A stretch of 64,000 bases of DNA from Alsobacter metallidurans (GCF_014636935.1 NZ_BMES01000002.1:787421-851420); one strand, 5' to 3'; shown: positions 12,466 to 22,232, counted from the stretch's first letter. Notes: generated by a model not told the origin, from the letters alone. Numbers and translations: made by a program.

Positions 12466-13149
12466 TCACAACGGTGTGCCGAGGCGGCGGCGCCGCGGGA
12501 ACATCACGAGGCCCAGCCCATAGAAGCCGGCCCGCATCACCAGCGACAGCGCCACATACGCGATCGCGACAAGGATGTAGGTTTCGAAGGCCCGGTAGGT
12601 GTCGGACTGGATGTAGTTGGCGACGGCCGTCAGCTCCTCGGCCGAGATCTGCGACGTGACCGAGGAGGCCAGCATGAGCAGCACGAACTGGCTCGTCAGC
12701 GCTGGGTAGACCTTCTCGATCGCGGGCAGCATGACGACGTGCCAGTAGATTTGCGGCTTGGAGAGGGCCAGCCCTTCGGCCGCCTCGATCTGCGCCTTCG
12801 GGATGGCGTCGAAGCCGGCGCGGATGATCTCCGTCGTGTAGGCGCCGACATTGATGGTCAGCGCCGCCGCCGCCACCGTGAAGGCCGGGAACTTCACTCC
12901 AAGGCTCGCCAGCCCGAAATAAACGAGAAAGATCTGCACCAGCAGCGGCGTGTTGCGGATGCTCTCGACATAGAACGCCGCCACTCGGGTCGCCACCGGG
13001 TGGCCGCTGCGCCGCGCGATGGCGCCGAGCACCCCGATCGCAGTGCCCAGCACGGTTGCGATCACGGCCAGCTCCAGCGTCATGATCGCGCCCGAGACGA
13101 AGCTCGGCCAACGTTCCAGAATCGCGCCGAAGTCGAGATTGATCTTCAT
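12466..13149 (-). CDS. ABC transporter permease, polar amino acid type (HisQ/GlnP)
   Basis: 227 residues and about five transmembrane segments. The EAA loop is [20 protein letters not shown]-like, and the SIRNTPLLVQIFLVYFGL motif is strongly diagnostic of this permease family. Its ATG overlaps the end of the upstream dehydrogenase gene by four bases (13146-13149), so enzyme and transporter are made from one mRNA. Confidence 0.93.
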   Translation of the reverse strand: MKINLDFGAILERWPSFVSGAIMTLELAVIATVLGTAIGVLGAIARRSGHPVATRVAAFYVESIRNTPLLVQIFLVYFGLASLGVKFPAFTVAAAALTINVGAYTTEIIRAGFDAIPKAQIEAAEGLALSKPQIYWHVVMLPAIEKVYPALTSQFVLLMLASSVTSQISAEELTAVANYIQSDTYRAFETYILVAIAYVALSLVMRAGFYGLGLVMFPRRRRLGTPL

Positions 13150-14051
13150 GCGCCAGGCGTCCGGTTGCTCATCCGGTCATAGACCCGAAACAGCGCCTGG
13201 TTGCCGTTCGCGCCTTCGCCATGCGCCTTCGCCTCCACATACTGGCTCGTCACCAGAGCGGTCCCTGGCAGCGGCACGGCGAGGGCCTGCGCCTGCTCCT
13301 GCACGAGGCGCAGGTCCTTGAGCATCAGGTCGATGCGGAAGCCCGCCGAGGCGTCGCCCGCGATCATGGCTGGGCCCAGCCGATCCAGCATCCAGGACGA
13401 CGCCGAACCGCCGAGCAAAACGGTGCGCAACTGGTCGAGGTCGACGCCCGATGCGCGCCCAAGCGCCAGCGCCTCGCAGATGGCCTGCAGGTTAATCGCG
13501 CAGACGAGCTGGTTGCAGAGCTTCACGGCTTGCCCGGCTCCGGAAGCGCCCACATGCGTGATGGTGGTCCCCATCGCGCGAAAGAACGGCTCGGCCCGCG
13601 CGAAAGCCTCCGCGTCGCCGCCCGCCATGATGGACAAAGCCGCGTTCTTGGCCCCCACGGGACCGCCCGACACAGGCGCGTCGATCAGCGCGACGCCGTT
13701 CTTTGCGAGATCGGCGTGCATGCGCCGCACCGCGACCGGCGAGATGGTGCTCATGTCGACCACGAGGCGGCCATCCGGCGGCGAGCCGAGGAGCCCGTTC
13801 TCGCCATACACCACCGCCTCCACGTGCGGCGTGTCCGGCAACATCGTGATCGCGATGTCGGCGTCGCGGGCCGCCTCGGCCGGGCTGGCGCACGCGACGA
13901 CGCCCCGCTCCGCGAGGCTCGCGACCGCAGCCGCGTCGACGTCGTAGCCGCGCACCGAGAAGCCGCCGGCGAGGAGGTTGATCGCCATCTCGCGGCCCAT
14001 CGTGCCGAGGCCGATAAAGGCCACGCAGCCGTTCTGCACACCGTCGCTCAT
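13146..14051 (-). CDS. Beta-hydroxyacid dehydrogenase (tartronate-semialdehyde / 3-hydroxyisobutyrate reductase family)
   Basis: 301 residues. The nucleotide-binding GLGTMGREMAINLL is near the start, followed by the substrate motif DAPVSGGPVGAKNAAL and the catalytic Lys in GQAVKLCNQ. The C-terminal helix LMLKDLRLVQEQAQALAVPLP is also a family hallmark. If the nearby ThDP enzyme makes tartronate semialdehyde, this protein could reduce it to D-glycerate, as GlxR does in E. coli. It overlaps both the upstream gntR gene and the downstream permease gene. Confidence 0.88.
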   Translation of the reverse strand: MSDGVQNGCVAFIGLGTMGREMAINLLAGGFSVRGYDVDAAAVASLAERGVVACASPAEAARDADIAITMLPDTPHVEAVVYGENGLLGSPPDGRLVVDMSTISPVAVRRMHADLAKNGVALIDAPVSGGPVGAKNAALSIMAGGDAEAFARAEPFFRAMGTTITHVGASGAGQAVKLCNQLVCAINLQAICEALALGRASGVDLDQLRTVLLGGSASSWMLDRLGPAMIAGDASAGFRIDLMLKDLRLVQEQAQALAVPLPGTALVTSQYVEAKAHGEGANGNQALFRVYDRMSNRTPGA

Positions 14052-14824
14052 CAGGCTTTCCGCTCTCTCATGGGTTGTCCGGCCGCGTCGTCGCGCTCGC
14101 CCAGCGCGGCGCGGCGGCGATAGTCGTCGCCGATCGCGAAATGCTCGCGCAGCACCCGCTCGGCCGCGTCTGCGTCGCGCGCCGCGACGGCGTCGAAGAT
14201 TCGCCCGTGATCCTCGATCAGGTAGGTCTTCATGGAGGCGAAGCTGCGCAAAAGGTCGCGGCGCTTGCGGTGCGAGATCATCAGGATCCCGGATAGCGAG
14301 TTGTGCAGAACAACCAGCGTCTCGGACTTCCCGGCGTCCACCAGCGTCCGGTGGAACTCGTAATCGGCCAGGCCGCCCAGGTCGGGATCGTCGATTGTCT
14401 CGATGATGCGGCCGAGCGCGGTGCGCAGCCGCTCCAGATCCAGCACGGTGGCGCGCTGTGTCGCCAGGCGCACGGCCTGGCACTCGATCGCGATGCGCGC
14501 CTGCATGACGTCGTCGATGAGCTCGGCGCGCTGCGCGAACGCAAAGGTGAAGAAGTCGTTCAGCACCGACAGGTCCGGCCGGCGCACGACCGTGCCGACC
14601 CGGTCGCGGATCTCCACCACGCCCAGCACCGTCAGGGCGCGCAGCGCTTCGCGCAGAATCGGACGGCTCACGTCCAATTGAGCAGCGAGTTCGCGCTCGG
14701 GGATCAGGCGGTCGCCCGGACGGAGTGACCCGTCCAGCAGGCGCTCGCGCAGAAACGCGAACACCTTTTCGAACCCCTTGCCGTTGGCCTCCCCGAGCCG
14801 CGTGATTTCGAGATCAGCAGCCAT
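14051..14824 (-). CDS. GntR/FadR-family transcriptional regulator (FCD domain)
   Basis: 257 residues with an N-terminal winged helix (LRPGDRLIPERELAAQLDVS, then RPILREALRALTVLG) and a C-terminal all-helical FCD domain. FCD metal-binding residues are visible in DYEFHRTLVDAG and in EDHGRIFDAV. Known: FCD regulators respond to small carboxylates. It is the first gene of the operon it probably controls. Its stop overlaps the next ATG by one base (TGATG). Confidence 0.92.
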   Translation of the reverse strand: MAADLEITRLGEANGKGFEKVFAFLRERLLDGSLRPGDRLIPERELAAQLDVSRPILREALRALTVLGVVEIRDRVGTVVRRPDLSVLNDFFTFAFAQRAELIDDVMQARIAIECQAVRLATQRATVLDLERLRTALGRIIETIDDPDLGGLADYEFHRTLVDAGKSETLVVLHNSLSGILMISHRKRRDLLRSFASMKTYLIEDHGRIFDAVAARDADAAERVLREHFAIGDDYRRRAALGERDDAAGQPMRERKA

Positions 14825-14926
14825 GTGTTTTTACCGTGGTCAGACCAATTAACGAAACCGCGGGCCGGACGTCAAGCCGCAACCTGAGGTGGCGCCCTTC
14901 CGGTTGAAGGCTTTGGGCTGACGTTG

Positions 14927-15667
14927 CTAGGCCGGCGTTCGCGCAGTTGTCCGCGCCGGCGCGGGCGCGCGCAGCTTTTCCAGATCGCCGGCGGAGCTGT
15001 CGAGCAGCACCAAGGCCGCGGCCCGCGCCGCCTCGGGCTGCCGCGCCTCGATGGCCGTGAACACGGCCCGGTGTTCCGCCAGCGCGCGCTTGCGGTGGTC
15101 GCCCTCCGCCGCGATCGTGAAGCTCTGGCGAGACGAAATCTCGAGCATCTGCGCGATGGGCCAGAACAGCTCGTTGCGGGTGGCGAGATAGATCGCCTTG
15201 TGGAACGCGATGTCGGCCTCCACGAAGGCGGCGTTGTCGGCGGCGTTGTCCATGCCGGCCAGCGCGGCGCCGATGGCGGCGCAATCCTCCGCCGTGGCCG
15301 CCTCGGCTGCGATGGCGGCGGCGGCCGGCTCGACCGCATAACGCAGCGCGAACAGTTTTTGCAGGTAGGTGTCGACGTCCGTGGACGCGAGCCGCCAGCG
15401 CAGCACGTCGGGGTCGAGATGGCTCCACGCTTCCGGCGGGCGCACCCGCGTCCCGCTCTTGGCGCGCGATTCGATCAGCCCCTTGCCGGCCAGCACGCGG
15501 ATCGCCTCGCGCACCACCGGCCGGCTCACCTCCAGCATTTCACAGATGCGCATCTCGGACGGCAGCACCTCGCCGGGCGCGATCTCGCCCCGGATGATGC
15601 TCATGCCGATGCGGTCGGCGATCTGGGAATGGACGTTTCGGACGAGGCCCGTTGAGGTCTTGAACAT
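14927..15667 (-). CDS. GntR/FadR-family transcriptional regulator (FCD domain), divergent from TRAP operon
   Basis: 246 residues. The winged helix includes GEVLPSEMRICEMLEVSRPV and REAIRVLAGKGLIESRAKSG. The FCD domain has the metal ligands in EADIAFHKAIY and LAEHRAVF. It shares only family-level similarity with the GntR gene just upstream. Its divergence from the dctP operon at 15804 suggests it controls that operon in response to the imported acid. The Ala/Arg/Thr-rich C-terminal tail appears disordered. Confidence 0.92.
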   Translation of the reverse strand: MFKTSTGLVRNVHSQIADRIGMSIIRGEIAPGEVLPSEMRICEMLEVSRPVVREAIRVLAGKGLIESRAKSGTRVRPPEAWSHLDPDVLRWRLASTDVDTYLQKLFALRYAVEPAAAAIAAEAATAEDCAAIGAALAGMDNAADNAAFVEADIAFHKAIYLATRNELFWPIAQMLEISSRQSFTIAAEGDHRKRALAEHRAVFTAIEARQPEAARAAALVLLDSSAGDLEKLRAPAPARTTARTPA

Positions 15668-15803
15668 GGTCCCGCATTGCGTGTGTGGTCGCCACAACCA
15701 GGGTTGCGGCGCTCTGAAATCTAGTCTTACATTAAGCGCAGATGAAGTCGAAACGGACTCATCGTCGAGAGCGGGCGCGAGACCCGCCTCCGGAGGAAAT
15801 ATC

Positions 15804-16832
15804 ATGACCGGACATCTCACGCGCCGCTCGCTGCTGCGCGCCTCGGCGCCCGTCGCCGCCAGCCTCGTCTTCGCCCCCGCCCTGATCGGCCGCGCGTCGG
15901 CGGCCACGATGAAGATGAAGCTCTCGTCCTCGCAGGCCAACGACCCGAAATACGCCAACGGCCGCGTGTTCTACGAGAACCTCATCAAGCACGTGAAGGG
16001 CAACGGCCTCGGCGAGCAGCTCGAGATCGCGTTCTTTCCGGACAACCAGCTCGGCCAGGAAATCGACGTCATCAACTCGGTGAAGCTCGGCGTCATCGAC
16101 ATGATGGTGTCGGGATCCTCGATCTCTGCCAACCTCGTCCCGCTCGTCGGCACCTTCGACCTCGGCTACCTCTTCTCCAGCTTCGAGCAGCAGACCAAGG
16201 CGTTCGACGCCGGCGCGGCCAAGCCGATCGAGGCGGCGCTGCTGAAGGGCGCCAACCTGCGCGTCATCGCGTGGGCCTATAATTTCGGCGCGCGCAGCGT
16301 CCTGGCCAAGAAGGCCGTGAAGACGCCCGAGGACCTTGCCGGCCTGAAGATCCGCACCTTGCCGAACCCGGTGATCACCGAGTGCCTGCGCCTGATGGGC
16401 GCGGCCGCCACGCCGCTCGCCTTCGGCGAGATCTACACCGGCCTGCAGGCCGGCGTCCTGGACGGCCTGGAGCATGATCCGCCGACCATCGTGGCGAGCA
16501 AGTTCTTCGAGACCGCCAAGTTCTACAGCCTGACCCAGCACAACTTCTCGCCGCTGGCGGTCTATTTCAGCGAGGCCACCTACGGCCGCATGGAGCCCAA
16601 GCTTCGCGACGGCTTCCTGGACGCGGCTCAAAAGGCCGCCGCCGACACCCGCACGCACGGCCTCGCGGTCGAGAAGGAAGCCCTCAAGGTGCTGGCCGAC
16701 AAGGGCGTGACGGTGATCGACTGCGACCGCGAAGCCTTCCGCAAGCGCGTGGCGCCGCAGACCGAGAACTTCGTCAAGGCGCGGCCCGAGGCCAAGCCCA
16801 TCGTGGACGCGATCAAGTCCACCCAGAGCTAA
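15804..16832 (+). CDS. TRAP transporter solute-binding protein DctP
   Basis: 342 residues. A twin-arginine-type leader (LTRRSLLRASAPVAASLVF) is followed by an Ala-rich cleavage region (GRASAA). DctP-family features are FPDNQLGQEIDVINSVKLG, GLKIRTLPNPVITECLRLMG and FGEIYTGLQAGVLDGLEHDP. The Arg in LKIRT is the usual carboxylate-binding residue, so the ligand is probably an organic acid. The ATG at 15804 follows GGAGG. The gene opens a four-gene operon. Confidence 0.93.
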   Translation: MTGHLTRRSLLRASAPVAASLVFAPALIGRASAATMKMKLSSSQANDPKYANGRVFYENLIKHVKGNGLGEQLEIAFFPDNQLGQEIDVINSVKLGVIDMMVSGSSISANLVPLVGTFDLGYLFSSFEQQTKAFDAGAAKPIEAALLKGANLRVIAWAYNFGARSVLAKKAVKTPEDLAGLKIRTLPNPVITECLRLMGAAATPLAFGEIYTGLQAGVLDGLEHDPPTIVASKFFETAKFYSLTQHNFSPLAVYFSEATYGRMEPKLRDGFLDAAQKAAADTRTHGLAVEKEALKVLADKGVTVIDCDREAFRKRVAPQTENFVKARPEAKPIVDAIKSTQS

Positions 16833-16841
16833 GGACCCACC

Positions 16842-18692
16842 ATGGAAGCCGCCATCGCGGGCCGCGTTGCGCGGCCCGGCGCGCGCAGCCTGCTGATGGC
16901 CACCGACGCGCTCGCGGCGGCCCTGCTGGCCGCCGACCTCATCGTCGTCATCGGCTCCGTTCTGGCCCGGTCGTTGTTCAACGCGCCGGTGGAATGGGCC
17001 GACGACGTGGCCCGCGGGCTCATGGTGGGATCCAGCTTCTTCGGCGCCGCGAGCGCCGTGGCGCGCGGCGAGAACCCGGGCGTCGCGTTCTTTGTGGACA
17101 AGCTCCCCGAGGCGGCGCGGCGCGTGGCGGACTCGGCCGGCGCCATCCTGGTCACGATCATCGCCGCCTATGCGGCCTGGAACGCCCTGCGGCTCGGCTG
17201 GCTCACCACGGGCCAGACCACCGGCTCGGGCCTGCCGCTGGAATGGACCTTCTATCCCATGGGCGCCGGCGCGGCCTGCATGGCCGTATTCGCCGCCGAG
17301 ATCGCGCTGCGGCGACCGGCCAAGCACATCGCGGCCGGGCTGATCGTGATCCTGGCGACCGCCTGCGCGTATCTTGCGTGGGATGCGCTGTCGCCCGCCA
17401 CCGTCCCGGAGCCGCGCACCTTCATGCTGCTCGGCTTCGTGCTCACCCTCATGGGCGGCCTGCCGATCGGCTTCGCGCTGGCGCTCGCGGCGCTGATCTA
17501 CATCTGGGTGGAAGGCGCGCTGCCGGGCGTCATCTTCGCCCAGCAGATGGCGCGCGGCATCGACAACTTCGTGCTGCTGGCCATCCCGTTCTTCATCCTG
17601 GTCGGCTACCTCATGGAGGCGAACGGCATGTCCGTGCGCCTCATCGAGCTGCTGCAGCGTCTCGTCGGGCGCATGCGCGGCGGCCTCAATGTCGTGATGG
17701 TCGCCTCGATGGTGCTGTTTTCCGGCATCTCGGGCTCCAAGATGGCGGATGTCGCAGCCGTCGGCTCGGTGTTGATCCCGGCCGCCCGCAAGTCGCGCCA
17801 GAACCCCGGACAGGCCGTGGCGCTGCTGGCCGCCTCGGCCGTGATGGCGGAGACCATCCCGCCCTGCATAAATCTCATCATTCTGGGCTTCGTGGCCAAC
17901 CTCTCCATCGGCGGGCTGTTCATGGCCGGCCTCCTGCCTGCGGGCCTCATGGCGGCGGCGCTGATCGCGGTCTCGATCCTGTTCGGGACCAAGGCGGCGG
18001 ACGCGGCCGAGATCCTGCCCAAGGGCGACGCCCGGCGCATGTGGCTCGGCGCGATCGTGTCTTTCGGGCTGATCGCGATGATCTTCGTAGGCTTCAAGAC
18101 AGGCTTCGCCACCGCCACCGAGATCTCGGCCTTCGCAGCGCTCTACGCAATCGTGGTGGGGGCGGCGGTGTTCCGCGAACTCTCCTTCGCGCAGGCGGCG
18201 CGCTGCTTCGTCTATGCGGCGAACCGCTCAGGCCTCGTGCTGTTCATAGTGGCCGCCGCCCAGTCGCTCGCCTTCGTGCTGACGCTGCAGCAGGTGCCCC
18301 ACATGGTGGCCGAGGCCATGGTGACGCTGTCGCACTCCACCGGCGTGTGGCTGTTCATGCTGCTCTCCATCGGCATCCTGATCGTCATGGGGTCGGTGCT
18401 GGAAGGCGCGGCCGCGCTGATCATCTTCGGGCCCCTGCTGATGCCGGTCGCCACGCAACTCGGCATCGCGCCGCTGCATTTCGGCGTTGTGCTGGTGATC
18501 GCGATGGGCATCGGTCTCTTCGCGCCGCCGCTCGGGCTGGGGCTCTATGGCGCGTGCCTCATCGGCAACGTGCCCATCGAGCAGACCATCAAGCCGATCA
18601 TGGGCTATCTGGCGTTGCTGTTCGTCTGCCTGCTGCTGATCGCCTTCATCCCGGGGATCAGCCTGTGGCTCCCCCACGCGTTCGGGTACTGA
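16842..18692 (+). CDS. TRAP transporter fused small and large membrane subunits (DctQM)
   Basis: 616 residues: roughly the first 180 form a DctQ-like four-helix unit (RSLFNAPVEWADDVARGLMV), and the remainder a DctM unit of about twelve helices. DctM motifs include GLPIGFALALAALIYIWVEG, SGISGSKMADVAAVGSVLIP, ETIPPCINLIILG and FAPPLGLGLYGACLI. A natural DctQ-DctM fusion is known in this family. It imports the DctP ligand with sodium. It starts ten bases after dctP and is followed within two bases by the dehydrogenase gene. Confidence 0.94.
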   Translation: MEAAIAGRVARPGARSLLMATDALAAALLAADLIVVIGSVLARSLFNAPVEWADDVARGLMVGSSFFGAASAVARGENPGVAFFVDKLPEAARRVADSAGAILVTIIAAYAAWNALRLGWLTTGQTTGSGLPLEWTFYPMGAGAACMAVFAAEIALRRPAKHIAAGLIVILATACAYLAWDALSPATVPEPRTFMLLGFVLTLMGGLPIGFALALAALIYIWVEGALPGVIFAQQMARGIDNFVLLAIPFFILVGYLMEANGMSVRLIELLQRLVGRMRGGLNVVMVASMVLFSGISGSKMADVAAVGSVLIPAARKSRQNPGQAVALLAASAVMAETIPPCINLIILGFVANLSIGGLFMAGLLPAGLMAAALIAVSILFGTKAADAAEILPKGDARRMWLGAIVSFGLIAMIFVGFKTGFATATEISAFAALYAIVVGAAVFRELSFAQAARCFVYAANRSGLVLFIVAAAQSLAFVLTLQQVPHMVAEAMVTLSHSTGVWLFMLLSIGILIVMGSVLEGAAALIIFGPLLMPVATQLGIAPLHFGVVLVIAMGIGLFAPPLGLGLYGACLIGNVPIEQTIKPIMGYLALLFVCLLLIAFIPGISLWLPHAFGY

Positions 18693-18693
18693 C

Positions 18694-19674
18694 ATGCGCA
18701 TCCTGCTCACGCACACGCCGCAGGCCCGCGCGCAGTATTATGGCGACCGCGCCCTGGCGGCGCTGCGCGCCCAGGCCGACGTGACGCTGCACGAGGGGGA
18801 CGAGCCGCTGGATTCGGACGGGTTGATCCGCGCCGCCCGGGATGTTGACCTCATCGTCGCCGACCGCATGACCGAGGGCCGCGGCGAAATCTTCGCCGCC
18901 CTGCCCCGGCTCCGCGCCATGCTCCGAGTCGCGGTGGACATCCGCAACATCGACGTGGCGGCCGCCACCGCCGCCGGCGTGCTGGTCACGCGCGCCAAGC
19001 CCGGCTTCATGGCGGCCGTGTCCGAAATGGCGCTGGGCTACTTGGTGGATTGCGCCCGCGGGGTGTCGCGGACGACGGCGGACTTCCACGCCGGACGCAC
19101 GCCCGAGATCCGCATGGGACGGCAACTCAGCGGCGCGACGGCCGGCATTGTCGGCTATGGCGCGATCTCGCGCCACCTCGCCCCCATCCTGGCCACCATC
19201 GGCATGACCGTGCTGGTGCACGACCCCTACGCGGCCGTCGACGACGCCCGCTTTGCGCAGGTGAGCCGCGAGGAGCAGCTCAGCCGCTCCGACTTCGTGA
19301 TCTGCCTCGCGGTCGCGACGCCCGAGACCGAGAACCTCTTCGACGCCGCCGCCTTCGCGGCCATGCGTCGGGACGCGTTCTTCATCAACCTGTCGCGCGG
19401 CAATCTCGTCGACGAAGCCGCGCTCGCGCACGCGTTGCGGACGGGCGTCATCGCGGGCGCGGCCATGGACGTGGGCCGTGCGCCGGACCAGATGCCCTCG
19501 CCCGAGCTCGCGCGCCTGCCCAACGTGATCGCGACGCCCCACACAGGCGGCCTCGTCCCGCAAGCCATCGAGTCGCAGGCCTTCGACACGGTCCGGCAGG
19601 TGGAGGCCATTCTGGCCGGGGCCATCCCGGAGGGCGCCGTCAACGCCGACGCCTGGACCCGCAAGCCCGCCTGA
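18694..19674 (+). CDS. D-isomer-specific 2-hydroxyacid dehydrogenase
   Basis: 326 residues. The NAD-binding motif is GIVGYGAISRHLAPIL. The catalytic residues fit the family: Arg in NLSRGNLVDEAAL, an acidic residue in the RAPDQMPSPEL stretch, and His in ATPHTGGLVP. It interconverts a D-2-hydroxyacid and its 2-oxoacid using NAD(P). The start is one base after the DctQM stop, so it should act on the TRAP-imported acid. Specificity (glycerate, phosphoglycerate-like or other) is not readable. Confidence 0.9.
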   Translation: MRILLTHTPQARAQYYGDRALAALRAQADVTLHEGDEPLDSDGLIRAARDVDLIVADRMTEGRGEIFAALPRLRAMLRVAVDIRNIDVAAATAAGVLVTRAKPGFMAAVSEMALGYLVDCARGVSRTTADFHAGRTPEIRMGRQLSGATAGIVGYGAISRHLAPILATIGMTVLVHDPYAAVDDARFAQVSREEQLSRSDFVICLAVATPETENLFDAAAFAAMRRDAFFINLSRGNLVDEAALAHALRTGVIAGAAMDVGRAPDQMPSPELARLPNVIATPHTGGLVPQAIESQAFDTVRQVEAILAGAIPEGAVNADAWTRKPA

Positions 19675-19686
19675 ACTGGACGCCCG

Positions 19687-20514
19687 ATGACCCATGCTCC
19701 GAAGCTCCTGGCGCCCGCCGGGGCCTGCGACTGCCACCTCCATATCTACGACGCCGCTTATCCGACGGCGCCCACGGCCGTGTCGCCCGGCCCGGCATGG
19801 GCGAACGCGGCGGCCTACAAAGCCCTCCAGCAGCGCCTCGGCCTCGAACGCAGCGTCGTGGTGCAGCCCACCGCCTACGGCTTCGACAACAGCTGCACGG
19901 TGGACGCCATCGCGGCGCTCGGCCTGGAGCGGACGCGAGGAGTCGCGGTAATCGGGGCCGATATCGAAGAGGCCGAGCTGCGCCGGCTCACCCAGGCGGG
20001 CATCCGCGGCGCGCGGTTCCAGATGCTGCCCGGCGGCGTAGTCCCGTGGGACGACCTCGAGCCCGTCGCGGCCAAGATCGCCTCCCATGGCTGGCACATC
20101 CAGCTGCAAATGGACGGTCGCCTCCTGCCCGACCGCGAGGCCATGCTGCGCGGGCTGCCCTGCCCGCTGGTGATCGACCATGTCGGCAAGTTCCTGGAGC
20201 CGCCCGGGCTCGACCATCCTGGGGTCGCGGCCTTGCTCCGGCTGCTGGACGCGGGCCGCACTTGGTTGAAGCTCAGCGGACCCTACGAGGTGTCGCGCGT
20301 CGGCGCGCCCGGATACGACGACGTCGCAGCCATCGCCAAAGCCTGCGTCCGAGCCGCGCCCGAGCGCATGCTTTGGGCGAGCAACTGGCCGCACGTCTCG
20401 GTGCAGCAGGGGCCGGACGACGCCGCGATGCTCGACCTGCTGCTCGATTGGGCGACGCCCGAGCAGCGCGAACTGATCCTGGTGCGAAATCCGGCGGCCG
20501 TTTACGGCTTCTGA
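19687..20514 (+). CDS. Amidohydrolase-2 family hydrolase (2-pyrone-4,6-dicarboxylate lactonase-like)
   Basis: 275 residues. The N-terminal metal-type motif is CDCHLHIYDAAYP, a central motif is LVIDHVGKFLEPPG, then TWLKLSGPYEVSR and the C-terminal MLWASNWPHVS. These match the LigI / lactonase branch of amidohydrolase-2, whose members hydrolyse lactones of dicarboxylic or sugar acids. As last gene of the TRAP operon it may open a lactone before or after the 2-hydroxyacid dehydrogenase step. The exact substrate is unknown. Confidence 0.87.
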   Translation: MTHAPKLLAPAGACDCHLHIYDAAYPTAPTAVSPGPAWANAAAYKALQQRLGLERSVVVQPTAYGFDNSCTVDAIAALGLERTRGVAVIGADIEEAELRRLTQAGIRGARFQMLPGGVVPWDDLEPVAAKIASHGWHIQLQMDGRLLPDREAMLRGLPCPLVIDHVGKFLEPPGLDHPGVAALLRLLDAGRTWLKLSGPYEVSRVGAPGYDDVAAIAKACVRAAPERMLWASNWPHVSVQQGPDDAAMLDLLLDWATPEQRELILVRNPAAVYGF

Positions 20515-20609
20515 GCGCGCGAAACGCAGCGATGTTGCACTGCGGCCCTGCCGCCGCCGCTTTTCCTGTGGCATAGGACGCGCGACCTTATCGGAACCCG
20601 CGCCCGCCC

Positions 20610-22232
20610 ATGATCCGCCTCGAGAACATCAGCAAGCAGAACGGCCACCAGATCCTCTTCATCGAGGCCTCGGCGGCGCTCCAGAAGGGCGAGAAGATCG
20701 GCCTCGTCGGTCCCAACGGCGCGGGCAAGACCACTCTGTTTCGCATGATCAACGGCCAGGAGCGCCCGGACGAGGGCCAGGTGGCGGTGGATAAGGGCGT
20801 CACCATCGGCTACTTCAGCCAGGACGTCGGCGAGATGGCGGGCCGCAGCGCGGTCGCCGAGGTGATGGACGGCGCCGGCCCGGTGAGCGAGGTCGCGGCC
20901 GAGCTGCGCGCGCTGGAGGTCGCCATGGGCGACCCCGACCAGGCCGACCAGCTCGACGACATCATCGCCCGCTATGGCGACGCGCAGGCCCGCTTCGAGG
21001 AGCTCGACGGCTACGCGCTGGACGGCCGCGCCCGCGAGGTGCTGGCGGGCCTCAGCTTCACCGAGCAGATGATGGACGGCGACGTCGGCGCCCTGTCGGG
21101 CGGCTGGAAGATGCGCGTTGCGCTCGCCCGGATCCTGCTGATGCGCCCCGATGTGATGCTGCTCGACGAGCCGAGCAACCATCTCGACCTCGAAAGCCTG
21201 ATCTGGCTCGAAACCTTCCTGAAGGGCTTCGACGGCGCGCTGCTGATGACCTCGCACGATCGCGAGTTCATGAACCGGATCGTCAACAAGATCGTTGAGA
21301 TCGACGGCGGCTCGCTCACCAGCTTTTCGGGCGACTACGCGTTCTACGAGCAGCAGCGCGCGCTGAATGAAAAGCAGCAGCAGGCGCAGTTCGAGCGCCA
21401 GCAGGCGATGCTGGCCAAGGAGATCAAGTTCATCGAGCGCTTCAAGGCCCGCGCCTCGCACGCCGCGCAGGTGCAGAGCCGCGTCAAGAAGCTGGACAAG
21501 ATCGAGCGCGTCGAGCCGCCGCGCCGGCGCCAGACCATCTCGTTCGACTTCCCGCCCGCGCCCCGCTCGGGCGAGGACGTGGTCAGCCTCAAGAAGGTCG
21601 CCAAGCGCTACGGCGACCGCAGCATCTATGACAGCCTCGATTTCCAGATCCGCCGGCGCGAGCGGTGGTGCGTGATGGGCGTGAACGGCGCCGGCAAGTC
21701 GACGCTGCTGAAGCTCATCACCGGCAGCACCGAGCCGGACGACGGCGCGGTGACGATCGGCGGCGCGGTGAAGCTCGGCTACTTCGCCCAGCACGCCATG
21801 GAGGTGCTGGACGGCGAACGCACCGTGTTCCAGACGCTGGAAGACGCCTTCCCGCAGGCGGGCCAGGGCTCTCTTCGCGCGCTCGCGGGCTGTTTCGGCT
21901 TCTCGGGCGACGATGTCGAGAAGCGCTGTCGCGTGCTTTCGGGCGGCGAGAAGGCTCGGCTCGTGATGGCCAAGATGCTTTACGACCCGCCGAACTTCCT
22001 GGTTCTGGACGAGCCCACCAACCATCTCGACATCGCCACCAAGGAGATGCTGATCACGGCTCTCTCCGAGTACGAAGGCACCATGCTGTTCGTGTCGCAT
22101 GACCGCCATTTCCTGGCGGCGCTCTCCAACCGCGTGCTGGAGCTGACGCCGGAAGGCATCCACCAGTATGGCGGCGGCTACACCGAATACGTCGCCCGCA
22201 CCGGCCAGGAAGCGCCGGGGCTGCGCAGCTAG
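20610..22232 (+). CDS. ABC-F family ATPase (ribosome-associated, Uup/YbiT-like)
   Basis: 540 residues with two ATP cassettes and no membrane segments. Cassette 1: GPNGAGKTT, LSGGWKMRVALA, LLDEPSNHLD. Cassette 2: GVNGAGKST, LSGGEKARLVMAK, VLDEPTNHLD. Between them is the basic, Gln-rich P-site linker (about residues 248-300), which contacts the ribosomal P-site tRNA in characterised ABC-F proteins. It is a monocistronic housekeeping-type gene. Whether it acts as a translation factor or antibiotic-protection protein cannot be told from sequence. Confidence 0.95.
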   Translation: MIRLENISKQNGHQILFIEASAALQKGEKIGLVGPNGAGKTTLFRMINGQERPDEGQVAVDKGVTIGYFSQDVGEMAGRSAVAEVMDGAGPVSEVAAELRALEVAMGDPDQADQLDDIIARYGDAQARFEELDGYALDGRAREVLAGLSFTEQMMDGDVGALSGGWKMRVALARILLMRPDVMLLDEPSNHLDLESLIWLETFLKGFDGALLMTSHDREFMNRIVNKIVEIDGGSLTSFSGDYAFYEQQRALNEKQQQAQFERQQAMLAKEIKFIERFKARASHAAQVQSRVKKLDKIERVEPPRRRQTISFDFPPAPRSGEDVVSLKKVAKRYGDRSIYDSLDFQIRRRERWCVMGVNGAGKSTLLKLITGSTEPDDGAVTIGGAVKLGYFAQHAMEVLDGERTVFQTLEDAFPQAGQGSLRALAGCFGFSGDDVEKRCRVLSGGEKARLVMAKMLYDPPNFLVLDEPTNHLDIATKEMLITALSEYEGTMLFVSHDRHFLAALSNRVLELTPEGIHQYGGGYTEYVARTGQEAPGLRS

